This document shows positions 10,224 to 18,630 of a stretch of DNA of 64,000 nt, piece by piece. The stretch comes from Plantibacter flavus. GTDB lineage: Bacteria > Actinomycetota > Actinomycetes > Actinomycetales > Microbacteriaceae. Within the stretch, counting starts at the first letter, position 1; the number at the start of each line of letters is the position of its first letter. The stretch covers positions 3,844,001-3,908,000 of the forward strand of contig NZ_CP019402.1 in assembly GCF_002024505.1 (NCBI RefSeq). The letters run 5' to 3'. The notes beneath the pieces were generated by a model. The model was not told the origin of the DNA. It saw only the letters and a program-made list of their open reading frames with translations, and ran no database searches. Made by a program: the position numbers and the translations under genes.

Positions 10224-11088
10224 AGGAGAGGCGGGAGCGGATGATCTCGATCGCCTGCGGGTTCTCGTCGACGAGGACGTAACGACGACCGAGCGCCTTC
10301 GCGACCGCCCCCGTCGTGCCGCTGCCGGCGAAGAAGTCGAGCACCCAGTCGCCCTCGCGGGAGGACGCCTGCACGATGCGACGCAGGATCCCTTCCGGCT
10401 TCTGCGTCGGGTACCCGGTCTTCTCGCGGCCGGTCGGCGACACGATCGTGTGCCACCAGACGTCGGTGGGGAGCTTGCCGCGCGCCGCCTTCTCCGCGGT
10501 GACGAGCCCGGGCGCCATGTAGGGCTCGCGGTCGACGGTCGCGTTGTCGAAGTGGTACCCCTTCGGGTCCTTCACGTAGACGAGGATCGTGTCGTGCTTC
10601 GTCGGCCAGCGGCTCTGCGCCTTCGCGCCGTAGTCGTAGGCCCAGATGATCTCGTTGAGGAAGCACTCCCGACCGAAGAGGGCGTCGAGGAGAACCTTCG
10701 CGTAGTGCGCCTCGCGGTAGTCGAGGTGGAGGTAGAGGGTGCCGTCGGCGGCCAGGACGCGCCAGGCCTCGACGAGTCGCGGCTCGAGGAAGCCCCAGTA
10801 GTCGTCGAAAGCGTCGTCGAAGCGTCTGAGGTCGCCGCGGATGCGCTCGTACGCCTGCCCTTTGAAGCCGGCGAAACGGTTCACCCCCGTCTCAGCGGTG
10901 CGCACCGAGGTCGAGGAGTGGCGACGCTGCACGCGGCCGGTGTTGAAGGGCGGGTCGAGATAGATGAGCGTGAACGCCTCGTCGGGCAATTGGGCCACGA
11001 CGTCGAGGTTGTCGCCCTCGAGGACGAGGTCGGGGCCGTCCGGGGTCCATCGCAGCGGCACTTCATCGGCTGCTGCGGCGAGGGACAT
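10222..11088 (-). CDS. Orphan site-specific DNA methyltransferase (beta class)
   Basis: The 288-residue protein is an amino-methyltransferase that uses SAM to methylate adenine (N6) or cytosine (N4). The catalytic motif DPPF (45-48) comes before the SAM-binding motif FAGSGTT (about 253-259); this IV-then-I order defines the beta class (CcrM/HinfI type). No restriction endonuclease gene is adjacent, so it may have an epigenetic role. ATG 11088 was chosen over an upstream start because CAGAAT lies 6 nt before it, as in other leaderless genes here. It lacks the extra C-terminal region of CcrM, so a different target site is possible. Confidence 0.88.
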   Translation of the reverse strand: MSLAAAADEVPLRWTPDGPDLVLEGDNLDVVAQLPDEAFTLIYLDPPFNTGRVQRRHSSTSVRTAETGVNRFAGFKGQAYERIRGDLRRFDDAFDDYWGFLEPRLVEAWRVLAADGTLYLHLDYREAHYAKVLLDALFGRECFLNEIIWAYDYGAKAQSRWPTKHDTILVYVKDPKGYHFDNATVDREPYMAPGLVTAEKAARGKLPTDVWWHTIVSPTGREKTGYPTQKPEGILRRIVQASSREGDWVLDFFAGSGTTGAVAKALGRRYVLVDENPQAIEIIRSRLS

Positions 11089-11158
11089 GTGCCTATTCTG
11101 GCAGCCCGCGGCCTGCACACCCGGGAAGGAACGACCGACCCCGCGCGTTGTACCGCGT

Positions 11159-11452
11159 ATGACCACGGAGTTCGCCAACGAGACCGATGCCCAGCGCTAC
11201 ACCATGCACGTCGACGGCCAGCTGGTGAGCGTCGTCGACTACCGCATCTCGGGCGACTCGATCTCCTTCCCCCGCACCTTCACCACGCCGCCGTTCCGCG
11301 GCAAGGGGTACGCGGGCGAACTCGTCGCCTACGCGGTCGACGACGTCGAGCAGCACAGCGACCGTCGGATCGTCCCGATGTGCTGGTACGTGGGCGAGTG
11401 GTTCGACGCGCACCCCGAGCGTCAGGACCTCCTCACCCGCTCCGCCGGCTAG
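11159..11452 (+). CDS. Small GNAT-like N-acetyltransferase (YjdJ type)
   Basis: The 97-residue protein matches the short GCN5-related group (COG2388). It has the acetyl-CoA segment TPPFRGKGYAGELVAYAVDD (about residues 45-64), with the R/Q-x-x-G-x-G/A pattern in RGKGYA, and ends in MCWYVGEWFDAHPE, a usual signature of the group. Substrates of these small enzymes are unknown. It is transcribed divergently from the methyltransferase with about 70 bp between them. Confidence 0.82.
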   Translation: MTTEFANETDAQRYTMHVDGQLVSVVDYRISGDSISFPRTFTTPPFRGKGYAGELVAYAVDDVEQHSDRRIVPMCWYVGEWFDAHPERQDLLTRSAG

Positions 11453-11512
11453 CCACGAGCGCGTCACCCACCGGCCACCTGGCGGTCACGCACGGGGACT
11501 AGCGTCCCGACC

Positions 11513-12433
11513 ATGCAGCAGCTCGTCTCGCACTACGCACCACCGCCCGCACTCGACCAGGTCGACGGTTACCAGGTGGTCGATGTCGACGACGACGACC
11601 CCATCCTGCTCGACGCCGCGGGTAGCCACGTCGACACGTGGCGCGAGGGCTACCCGTATGCGGAGCGCATGTCGCGTGAGCAGTACGAGAGCGACAAACG
11701 GCTGCTCCAGATCGAGCTGCTGAAGCTGCAGAACTGGATCAAGGCGAACGACCGTCGGCTGGTCGTCGTGTTCGAGGGACGCGACGCCGCGGGCAAGGGC
11801 GGCACGATCAAGCGCTTCACCGAGCACCTCAACCCGCGCGGCGCCCGTGTCGTGGCGCTCGAGAAGCCGACCGCCCGCGAGTCCACGCAGTGGTACTTCC
11901 AGCGCTACGTCCAGCACCTGCCGGCCGCCGGCGAGATCGTGCTGTTCGACCGGTCCTGGTACAACCGCGCGGGCGTCGAACGCGTGATGGGGTTCTGCAC
12001 CCCGGCGCAGTACGACGAGTTCATGCGCCAGGCACCGCTGTTCGAGCAGATGCTCGTCGGCGACGGCGTCGACCTCGTGAAGTTCTGGTTCTCCGTCTCC
12101 GCCGACGAGCAGCGGACGCGCTTCGCGATCCGGCAGGTCGACCCGGTGCGGCAGTGGAAGCTCTCCCCGATGGACCTCGCGTCACTCGACAAGTGGGGCG
12201 ATTACACCCGCGCGAAGGAGGCGATGCTCGAAGCGACGGACACCGCCGACGCCCCGTGGACGATCGTCAAGAGCAACGACAAGAAGCGCGCCAGGGTCGA
12301 GGCGATGCGGCACGTGCTGCACCGCTTCGACTACGACAACAAGGACCACGAGGTCGTCGGCACGCCCGACACCAACATCGTCGGGCCCGCCGCCTCGGTC
12401 TACGAGCGCGGCGAGCGCAACGTCGGCGACTGA
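11513..12433 (+). CDS. ppk2: Polyphosphate kinase 2
   Basis: The 306-residue protein transfers phosphate between polyphosphate and nucleoside phosphates. It has one PPK2 domain: Walker A GRDAAGKGG (89-97), the lid-like ARESTQWYFQRY (121-132) and Walker B FDRSWYNRAGVERVMGF (145-161). Single-domain length fits class I or III PPK2; the nucleotide preference (ADP, GDP or AMP) cannot be decided from motifs alone. A -10 box TAGCGT lies 7 nt before the ATG, so the mRNA is probably leaderless. The region RWSCKLSPMDLASLDKW-type (KLSPMDLAS) is also conserved in the family. Confidence 0.94.
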   Translation: MQQLVSHYAPPPALDQVDGYQVVDVDDDDPILLDAAGSHVDTWREGYPYAERMSREQYESDKRLLQIELLKLQNWIKANDRRLVVVFEGRDAAGKGGTIKRFTEHLNPRGARVVALEKPTARESTQWYFQRYVQHLPAAGEIVLFDRSWYNRAGVERVMGFCTPAQYDEFMRQAPLFEQMLVGDGVDLVKFWFSVSADEQRTRFAIRQVDPVRQWKLSPMDLASLDKWGDYTRAKEAMLEATDTADAPWTIVKSNDKKRARVEAMRHVLHRFDYDNKDHEVVGTPDTNIVGPAASVYERGERNVGD

Positions 12434-12474
12434 ACCGGGGACGCAGGGCCGCAGTGCCCGCTATCCTCTGGATC

Positions 12475-12975
12475 ATGCAGCCGAAACCGTCACCGTTGCG
12501 ACGCCTCACCTCGTCGAGCGCGATCTACGGCACCGTCGTCTACGCCGGCCTCGTCGGCGCGTCGAGCGTGTACGAGGACGACGACGTCGAACAGGTGCTC
12601 ATCACGAGTGCGCTGACCCTCATCGTGTTCTGGCTCGCGCACGTCTACTCGGCCGCCCTCGCACACCACGGCGACGATCGGCACGAGGCGTTGGTGACAC
12701 TCGGAGCGTCGATCAGGCACGGGTTCCAGGAGTCGTCCGGGATGCTCCTGTCCGCCGTGCTCCCGACGATCCCGCTCGTGTTCGGCATCGCCGGTGTGCT
12801 CAGCCATGAGCACGCCGTGATCCTGGCGTTGCAGGTGTCCACGCTGATGCTCTTCGTGCTCGGCTGCGCGGCCTTCGTGGTGCGCGGGTCACGCTGGTGG
12901 TGGTGTCTCCTCGGCGGTGTCGCGACGGCCCTGTTCGGGATCGTCATCATCCTGCTCGAGGCCGGCACCCACTAG
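12475..12975 (+). CDS. Conserved integral membrane protein of unknown function
   Basis: The 166-residue protein has about five hydrophobic segments (near 17-32, 43-60, 82-103, 108-130 and 140-162) and few charged residues between them. I do not recognise a named family; similar small actinobacterial membrane proteins are annotated as hypothetical. TATCCT lies 7 nt before ATG 12475, which points to leaderless transcription and to this start. It follows ppk2 by 41 bp but has its own -10 box, so co-transcription is uncertain. Confidence 0.75.
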   Translation: MQPKPSPLRRLTSSSAIYGTVVYAGLVGASSVYEDDDVEQVLITSALTLIVFWLAHVYSAALAHHGDDRHEALVTLGASIRHGFQESSGMLLSAVLPTIPLVFGIAGVLSHEHAVILALQVSTLMLFVLGCAAFVVRGSRWWWCLLGGVATALFGIVIILLEAGTH

Positions 12976-13047
12976 TCCGGCCCGCGACGGGTCCCGAATG
13001 GCTGGTGCCGAGCGTCCGGGACCGACCGCTCGGGCCCCTTCGCGAGC

Positions 13048-13593
13048 TCAGCGGCGGGCGGCGAGCGCTTTCGCCGACTGCTGCGCGGCGCGACGGACCT
13101 CGCGGTCGGGGTCACGGAGGAGCGCTTCGAGGAGCGGCTTGGCGTCCTCACCACCGACGACGGCGAGCGCCCGGGCTCCGGCTGCGCGCACGCGGGCGTG
13201 GTCGTCGCTCAGCAGTGGGGCGATCGCGGCGACGTCGCCGATCCGACGCTCGGCGCAGACGCGTGCGGCCATCTCGCGGACGCGCCAGGCCTGGTTGCCG
13301 AGTGCTCCGACGACGGGCGCGGTGGCCGAGTCGTCCCACACGTGCAGCAGGGCGCGGGTGCCCCAGAGCTCGGGCCAGTACAGCGCGGGCGCTCCGCCGA
13401 GGATGCCCTCGGCGTGGTGTCCGCCGACGACGCGGAGGAAGTCCTCACCCTCGTAGCGACCGGCGAGCAGGGAGACGCAGCGTTCGACGACCCGGGTCTC
13501 GCTCTCGGCGGCCACCGCGTTGGCGAGCCGTTGCTCGAGGGACGCCTGCGTGGCGGGGGTCGACGGGTCGGGTGTCTCGTTCTGCGCTGTCAT
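13048..13593 (-). CDS. HEAT-repeat-like protein
   Basis: The 181-residue cytoplasmic protein ends in two or three HEAT-like helical repeats (VVGALGNQAWRVREMAARV, IAPLLSDDHARVRAAGARAL, LLEALLRDPDREVRRAAQQSA), seen as alternating Leu/Ala helices with the typical D-x-x-x-R-V-R turns. Such repeats usually bind other proteins. The first 80 residues show no recognised domain. TAGGGT-like sequence lies 9 nt before the ATG. It sits alone between a membrane protein gene and lplA; no clear function. Confidence 0.78.
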   Translation of the reverse strand: MTAQNETPDPSTPATQASLEQRLANAVAAESETRVVERCVSLLAGRYEGEDFLRVVGGHHAEGILGGAPALYWPELWGTRALLHVWDDSATAPVVGALGNQAWRVREMAARVCAERRIGDVAAIAPLLSDDHARVRAAGARALAVVGGEDAKPLLEALLRDPDREVRRAAQQSAKALAARR

Positions 13594-13607
13594 CGTCCCC
13601 CCACCCT

Positions 13608-13676
13608 AGCCCGCGAGCTGTCACCAACGGTGGGTGATGCAGGCCTACACCCGCCACTGGTGACAGTTCGCGGGCT
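13608..13676. repeat. Inverted repeat, family 2 (copy 2)
   Basis: AGCCCGCGAGCTGTCACCA (13608-13626) pairs with TGGTGACAGTTCGCGGGCT (13658-13676), 18 of 19 positions complementary. It fills the gap after the lipoate ligase stop and in front of the leftward HEAT gene, whose -10-like sequence it touches. Confidence 0.8.
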
Positions 13677-13684
13677 GCGGCAGG

Positions 13685-14734
13685 TTATGGGACGCGGGTG
13701 AGCCAGGCGTCGGTGGCGAACTTGTCGGTGACGAGCTGCTCGGCGGCGGCGCGCTCGGCATCGGTGACGTGGCCGGGGGTCGCGCCGGCGATCTCGACGA
13801 AGGTGTCCTTCATGCGGTCGATGATCTCGGCCCGCGAGAGCCCGGTCTGGCTGCGGAGCGGGTCGACGCGCTTCGCCGCAGAAGTCGTGCCCTTGTCGCT
13901 GAGCTTCTCACGCCCGATGCGGAGCACCCGGGTCATGAGCTCCCCGTCCATGTCGTAGCTCATCGTGACGTGGTGCAGGACGGCGCCGTTCCCGAGTCGC
14001 TTCTGCGCGGCACCGCCGATCTTGCCCGACGGGCTCGTGATGTCGTTGAGCGGCTGGTACGTCGCCTCGATGCCGAGCGAGCGGAGGGCGACGAGCACCC
14101 AGTCGTCGAGGTAGGCGTAGGAGTCGGCGAAGGTCATGCCGTTCACGAGCTCGGCCGGGACGTAGAGCGAGTAGGTGATGATGCCACCGCGCTGCATCAT
14201 CATCGCGCCACCGCCGGAGACGCGGCGGACGACCTCGAAGCCGTTCGCCTTCGCGTTGTCGAGGTCGACCTCGTTCTTGAGCGACTGGAAGCTGCCGATG
14301 ACGACCGCCGACTGGTCCCACTCCCAGATGCGGAGCGTCGGACCGCGGCGGCCCTCGCCGACCTCGTTGGTCAGGACCTCGTCGAGCGCGAGGTGGAGCT
14401 GCGGTGACACCGAGCCCTCGTGGATGAGCTTCCAGTCGTAGTCGCCCCAGCCCGTCGCCTTCGCGAGCGAGCGGCGGATCGCCGTCGCGACGGCCTCGGG
14501 CGTGAAACCGAGGAGCACGGCGTCCTCGGGCAGGGCGCCGCGGATGGCTGCGGCGAGGCCTGCGGCGTCGGTGGTGGCGGGGAGCCCCGTGACGGCGCGG
14601 TCGATCAGCGCGAGTGCGTCGTCGGGTTCGAGGAAGAAGTCACCCGCGAGGCGGAAGTCCGCGATGCGGTCGTCGACCACCTCGAGATCGACGACGACGA
14701 GCTTGCCACCCGGGACCTTGTACTCACCATGCAT
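13685..14734 (-). CDS. lplA: Lipoate--protein ligase with swapped domain order
   Basis: The 349-residue enzyme attaches lipoate to the E2 and H proteins of 2-oxoacid dehydrogenases and glycine cleavage. Residues 1-88 resemble the accessory domain that is C-terminal in E. coli LplA (GEYKVPGGKLVVVDLEV, FRLAGDFFLEPDDAL). Residues 95-349 are the catalytic domain, with RRVSGGGA (170-177) and the lipoyl-AMP Lys in SGKIGGAAQKR (Lys238). The order is therefore reversed relative to LplA, and joins what are two separate proteins in Thermoplasma (LplA/LplB). TAGGCT lies 6 nt before ATG 14734, so the mRNA is probably leaderless. Confidence 0.9.
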   Translation of the reverse strand: MHGEYKVPGGKLVVVDLEVVDDRIADFRLAGDFFLEPDDALALIDRAVTGLPATTDAAGLAAAIRGALPEDAVLLGFTPEAVATAIRRSLAKATGWGDYDWKLIHEGSVSPQLHLALDEVLTNEVGEGRRGPTLRIWEWDQSAVVIGSFQSLKNEVDLDNAKANGFEVVRRVSGGGAMMMQRGGIITYSLYVPAELVNGMTFADSYAYLDDWVLVALRSLGIEATYQPLNDITSPSGKIGGAAQKRLGNGAVLHHVTMSYDMDGELMTRVLRIGREKLSDKGTTSAAKRVDPLRSQTGLSRAEIIDRMKDTFVEIAGATPGHVTDAERAAAEQLVTDKFATDAWLTRVP

Positions 14735-14791
14735 GCCCCCAGCCTATTCCTGGACGGCGTCCGGATTCCCCGGAAGGGGCGTCGAACCGGG

Positions 14792-16210
14792 TCAGGAGTC
14801 GAAGCCGATACCGAAGCGGTCCATGACCTTCAGGAGCAGGCCGTCGCGGCCCTCGTTCGCGTCGGAACGGGCGACCGCACGGCGGACGGTCTGGATCGCG
14901 GGGTTCGCGATGGGCTCCGGAGGGATGGGGATCGGCTTGGACCGGACCATCTTCAGGCGGGTCAGCTCGGTCGACTCGCCACTCAGCAGATCGAGCATGA
15001 CCTTCGCACCGAAGCGCGTGGCGCCGACCCCGAGTCCGGTGAACCCGGCGCTGTAGGCGACGCGTCCGCCGAGTGCCGTGCCCTGGAACGCCGAGAGCCG
15101 CGAACACATGTCGATCATGCCGCCCCACGCGTGGGTGAACCGGACGTCGAGTTGCGGGTAGGTCGTGAAGAAGTGGTCGGCGAGGGTCTCGAACGTCTCG
15201 CGGCGCTGATCATGCTCCGGCCGGATCCTGCCACCCCGGTGGTAGACCGCGTCGAAGCCGCCGTAGAGGATGCGGTCGTCGGCGGACCTGCGGGAGTAGT
15301 GGAACTCGCGACTCGAGTCGGCGATGCCGAAACGATCGGTCCACCCGATGCTCTCGAGCTGCTCCGGGGAGAGCGGCTCGGTCATGAGCACGTAGTCGTA
15401 CACGGGGATCGTCAGGAGCTCCGTGCGCTTGAGGAGCGACGGGAAGCCGTTGGTGGCGAGCGCGACGTGCCGAGCCTGCACCCCGCCCTGCTTCGTGGTC
15501 ACCGCGACGCCGTCGCCCGAGCGTCGCAGCCGGGTCGCCGGGGTGTGCTCGAAGACCCGCACTCCGAGCTCGATGCAGGCGCGCTTCAAACCCCAGGCGA
15601 GCTTCGCCGGGTGCACGAGCGCAGTGCTCTTCCACTCCCGCTGACCAGCCAGGTAGACGGGTGAGTGCACGAGCGCCTGGACGGCCTCGCGATCGAGGAA
15701 GACACCGTCGCCCGACACCTCGCGCAGCGCGTCGACCTGATGCGGCTCGGTCGCGACCGTGAGCACACCGGTGTGCTCGAACTCGGCGTCGATCCCGAGG
15801 CGGTCGAGCGTGGCGACGAACTCGTCGAAGTTCTCGTCCGCCAGGCGATCGAGCTCCGGCAGTTCGTCGGCGAAGTGGCGCTCGCCGTTGTCGACACCGT
15901 GGGTGAGGCTCTCCTCGAAGAAGCCGCCGTTCCGGCCACTCGCCGCCCATCCGACCTCCTTGCCCTCGATGAGCACGACGTCACGCGAGGGGTCGGCCTC
16001 CTTGGCGATGAGGGCCGTCCAGAGTCCGGAGTAGCCGCCGCCGACGACCAGCAGATCCGCCGTGACCTGGCCGACGAGTCGGGGCTCCGGCGTCGGCCGG
16101 TCGGGGCTGTCGAGCCAGTACGGGACCGTACTCGCTCCCGCGAGCGACCGCGCGATGCGCTCGGCCGAGTTCCGTCTGCGGTGGCTGTAGGTGGGTCCGT
16201 CCGAGGTCAC
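14792..16210 (-). CDS. FAD-dependent amine oxidase, PuuB/DAO type
   Basis: The 472-residue flavoprotein has the dinucleotide-binding motif VVGGGYSGLW (55-64) and SGRNGGFFEE (91-100), a pattern typical of gamma-glutamylputrescine oxidase and related D-amino-acid-oxidase-fold enzymes. It would oxidise an amine or amino acid, releasing H2O2. GTG 16210 is the best start because AGGAGA lies 4 nt upstream; longer in-frame extensions lack this site. The C-terminal 50 residues are extended and basic. It is transcribed in the same direction as lplA but 57 bp away, and no putrescine genes are nearby, so the substrate is unknown. Confidence 0.86.
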   Translation of the reverse strand: MTSDGPTYSHRRRNSAERIARSLAGASTVPYWLDSPDRPTPEPRLVGQVTADLLVVGGGYSGLWTALIAKEADPSRDVVLIEGKEVGWAASGRNGGFFEESLTHGVDNGERHFADELPELDRLADENFDEFVATLDRLGIDAEFEHTGVLTVATEPHQVDALREVSGDGVFLDREAVQALVHSPVYLAGQREWKSTALVHPAKLAWGLKRACIELGVRVFEHTPATRLRRSGDGVAVTTKQGGVQARHVALATNGFPSLLKRTELLTIPVYDYVLMTEPLSPEQLESIGWTDRFGIADSSREFHYSRRSADDRILYGGFDAVYHRGGRIRPEHDQRRETFETLADHFFTTYPQLDVRFTHAWGGMIDMCSRLSAFQGTALGGRVAYSAGFTGLGVGATRFGAKVMLDLLSGESTELTRLKMVRSKPIPIPPEPIANPAIQTVRRAVARSDANEGRDGLLLKVMDRFGIGFDS

Positions 16211-16301
16211 CGGGTCTCCTCTGCGTCGAGTATGGGTGTCGCGACTGTACCCCGCGGCCCCTGAGCTTGTCACCGGTCCGGATACCCGGCGACCCGCCCG
16301 C

Positions 16302-17186
16302 TCAGGTGCGCTGGTCGAGCCACTCCACGACGTCGCGCTCGACGTCCTCGCGGTTCAGCTCGTTGAAGATCTCGTGCCGCGCCTCGGGGTAGATGACGAG
16401 CGTCACGTCCGTCAGCTTCGAGCGCTTCACGTACGCGTCGCGAAGCAGGGTCAGGCCGCGGACGCCGCCGAGGGCATCGTCGGAGCCGCCGAGGATCAGC
16501 ACGGGCAGCTTGCGCGGCAGGCGCTTCGGCGGGCGACCGAGGAAGGCGAACGCCTGGATCGGGTTCCACACCGGGGTGACGCCGATGTCGAAGTTGCGCT
16601 CGTCGGCGGCGAACGCGGCCCAGGCTGCAGGGTCGCGGTTGAGCCACTCGAGACCGGTCTTCCCGGTCTTCCGCCAGCGCTTGTTGAGGTCGCCGGCGTT
16701 GATGACGCCGGGCATCGCGAGCGAGGTGCCGGAGAGGATGAGGAGTTCGTACAGATCGTGTTCGGCGACGACCTTCTGCGCCATGAGCGAGCCCCAGCTG
16801 TGACCGAGCAACGCGAGCCGCGACTCGGGGAAGCGGGTCCGCAGGTACCGGCCGACGGCGGCGACGGAGTCGATCGCGCCCCGGGTGGTCCGCGGGCCGA
16901 GCTTGCCGAGGCCGAGGTGCTCGAGGCCCGTGCGACCGTGGCCGCGGTGGTCGTCGGCCACGACCGTGTATCCCGCGTCGTTGAGCCGTGCGGCGAGACG
17001 CCCGTACCGGAGGGCGTGCTCGCCCGCGCCGTGGGCGATGTGCACGACGGCCCGCGGGTTCGGCACCTCCCACAGGTAGACGTAGACCGTGACGCCGTCG
17101 TCGTCGACGATCGTCTCGGTCGCATACGGTCGTGGCTCGACGGGGCGGTTCGCGTCGTCGACGGGTGGCGGGGTCTGCTCGCTCAT
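16302..17186 (-). CDS. Alpha/beta hydrolase, monoacylglycerol-lipase-like
   Basis: The 294-residue soluble protein belongs to the serine aminopeptidase S33/Hydrolase_4 group. Motifs: oxyanion HGAGEH (52-57), DDHRGHGRT (79-87) and elbow GHSWGS (128-133, Ser130). Asp in GGSDDALGG and His in YPEARHEIFNE complete the triad. This arrangement is typical of monoacylglycerol lipases and lysophospholipases. ATG 17186 starts just before the conserved region; upstream in-frame codons lack family similarity. Confidence 0.88.
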   Translation of the reverse strand: MSEQTPPPVDDANRPVEPRPYATETIVDDDGVTVYVYLWEVPNPRAVVHIAHGAGEHALRYGRLAARLNDAGYTVVADDHRGHGRTGLEHLGLGKLGPRTTRGAIDSVAAVGRYLRTRFPESRLALLGHSWGSLMAQKVVAEHDLYELLILSGTSLAMPGVINAGDLNKRWRKTGKTGLEWLNRDPAAWAAFAADERNFDIGVTPVWNPIQAFAFLGRPPKRLPRKLPVLILGGSDDALGGVRGLTLLRDAYVKRSKLTDVTLVIYPEARHEIFNELNREDVERDVVEWLDQRT

Positions 17187-17495
17187 CCCGCCAGCGTATG
17201 CCCTCGGACCGTCCGCGTCGCGAGTCCGTTTGCGGTTCCCGGAGGGCAGGCGTACGGTGAACGAGGCCCGAACGGCGGGCCGGCAGGTTTCGACGGAAGC
17301 GAGGTGAGCGGCCATGGCTGGTGACAGTACCCGCGCCACCGCATCGACGAGCCGCCCCGCCTCCCTCACCCGGTAGGCGCTGCCACCGCCGGTGCCGAGG
17401 CGCCCTCACTCACACCTCCCCGGGTGCGATCCACCGAGATCGCCTGCACCCGCGCGGCCGCCGCACGTTCCCGTCGATCGATGGACGGAGACCTC
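17187..17495. other. Non-coding gap before corA with possible leader structure
   Basis: This 309-bp gap separates divergent genes. It includes a GC-rich hairpin at 17376-17404 (GGCGC ... GGCGCC with an inner CCACC/GGTG stem), so corA mRNA probably has a long structured leader. I looked for the M-box magnesium riboswitch and did not find its conserved core. I see no small ORF with a ribosome site. Confidence 0.4.
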
Positions 17496-18554
17496 ATGGC
17501 ACTCATCGACAACGGCATCTACGTGACCGGACGGCGCTCGGCGAGCCCGCGATCGCTCGACGCCACGTACGAGCTCCTCAACGAACAGCGCGGCATGGCC
17601 TGGATCGGTCTGTACCGCCCCGAACCGTCGGAAATCCGCTCCGTCGCTCAGGAGTTCGACCTGCATCCGCTCGCCGTCGAGGACGCCTTGAAGGGCCATC
17701 AGCGGGCGAAGCTCGAGCGGTACGGCGACACGCTGTTCGTCGTGCTGCGTCCCGCCCGCTACCTGGACGAGGAGGAGCGGGTCGAGTTCGGCGAGGTGCA
17801 CCTGTTCGTCGGACCCGGGTTCGTCGTCACGGTCCGCCACGCGGAGAAGCCCGACCTCGGCCAGGTCCGGCGGCGACTCGAAGCCCGGCCCGACATCCTC
17901 GCACTCGGTCCCGACGCCGTCCTGCACGCGGTGCTCGACCAGGTCGTCGACGGCTACGGTCCGGTCGTCGCGGGGCTCGAGAACGACATCGACGAGATCG
18001 AGGACGAGCTCTTCGGCGACGCCGCGGACGTCTCGCGTCGCATCTACGAGCTGCTGCGCCAGGTCATCGCGTTCCAGCGCGCGACCACGCCCCTGCGGGC
18101 CATGCTCCACGGCCTGCTGCAGGGTGCCGACAAGTACGGTCTCGACGAGGAGCTGCGCAACGGCTTCCGCGACGTGCTCGACCACACCCTCCGGATCGCG
18201 GAGCGCGTCGACTCCTTCCGCCACCTGCTCCGGAACGCGCTGACGGTGCACGCGACGCTCATGACGCAGCAGCAGAACGAGGAGATGCGACGCCTCTCGG
18301 AAGCGAGCCTCGCGCAGAACGAGGAGTCGCGTCGGATGAGCGAGACGGCGCTGGCGCAGAACGAGGAGATCAAGCGGATCTCCTCCTGGGCGGCGATCCT
18401 CTTCGCCCCGACACTCATCGGCACCGTCTACGGCATGAACTTCGACGACATGCCGGAGCTGCACTGGCAGTTCGGCTACCCGGTCGCCATCGGAGCGATG
18501 CTCGTCCTCTCCGGGACCCTGTACGCCATCTTCCGAGCCCGCCGCTGGCTCTGA
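17496..18554 (+). CDS. corA: CorA-family Mg2+/divalent cation channel
   Basis: The 352-residue protein has a cytoplasmic domain, a long stalk helix, two C-terminal membrane helices and the pore signature YGMNFDDMPE (GMN at 313-315). It should carry Mg2+ (possibly Co2+ or Ni2+) as a pentamer. Just before the first membrane helix, residues 258-297 contain a 14-residue repeat (NEEMRRLSEASLAQ, NEESRRMSETALAQ, then NEEIKRISSWAAI), which lengthens the stalk by two heptad pairs. ATG 17496 was chosen because GGAG lies 7 nt upstream; an in-frame ATG at 17481 has no such site. The upstream leader is long and GC-rich. Confidence 0.93.
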   Translation: MALIDNGIYVTGRRSASPRSLDATYELLNEQRGMAWIGLYRPEPSEIRSVAQEFDLHPLAVEDALKGHQRAKLERYGDTLFVVLRPARYLDEEERVEFGEVHLFVGPGFVVTVRHAEKPDLGQVRRRLEARPDILALGPDAVLHAVLDQVVDGYGPVVAGLENDIDEIEDELFGDAADVSRRIYELLRQVIAFQRATTPLRAMLHGLLQGADKYGLDEELRNGFRDVLDHTLRIAERVDSFRHLLRNALTVHATLMTQQQNEEMRRLSEASLAQNEESRRMSETALAQNEEIKRISSWAAILFAPTLIGTVYGMNFDDMPELHWQFGYPVAIGAMLVLSGTLYAIFRARRWL

Positions 18555-18564
18555 CCCCCCCCTG

Positions 18565-18628
18565 CTCGCGAACTGTCACCATCTGCCAGTCCTGCTCCCC
18601 GTGCACTGTCGGTTTGTGACAGTTCGCG
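18565..18628. repeat. Inverted repeat, family 2 (copy 3)
   Basis: CGCGAACTGTCAC (18565-18577) and GTGACAGTTCGCG (18616-18628) form a perfect 13-bp inverted repeat. It follows the corA stop by 10 bp and ends 2 bp before the -10 box of the MarR gene, so it could both terminate corA and lie in the next promoter. Confidence 0.8.
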
Positions 18629-18630
18629 GG

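Noticed and set aside
17187..17495. M-box magnesium riboswitch upstream of corA
   Set aside because: A structured, GC-rich leader is present, but the conserved M-box core segments are not recognisable; only a weak AGGTGAG match exists.
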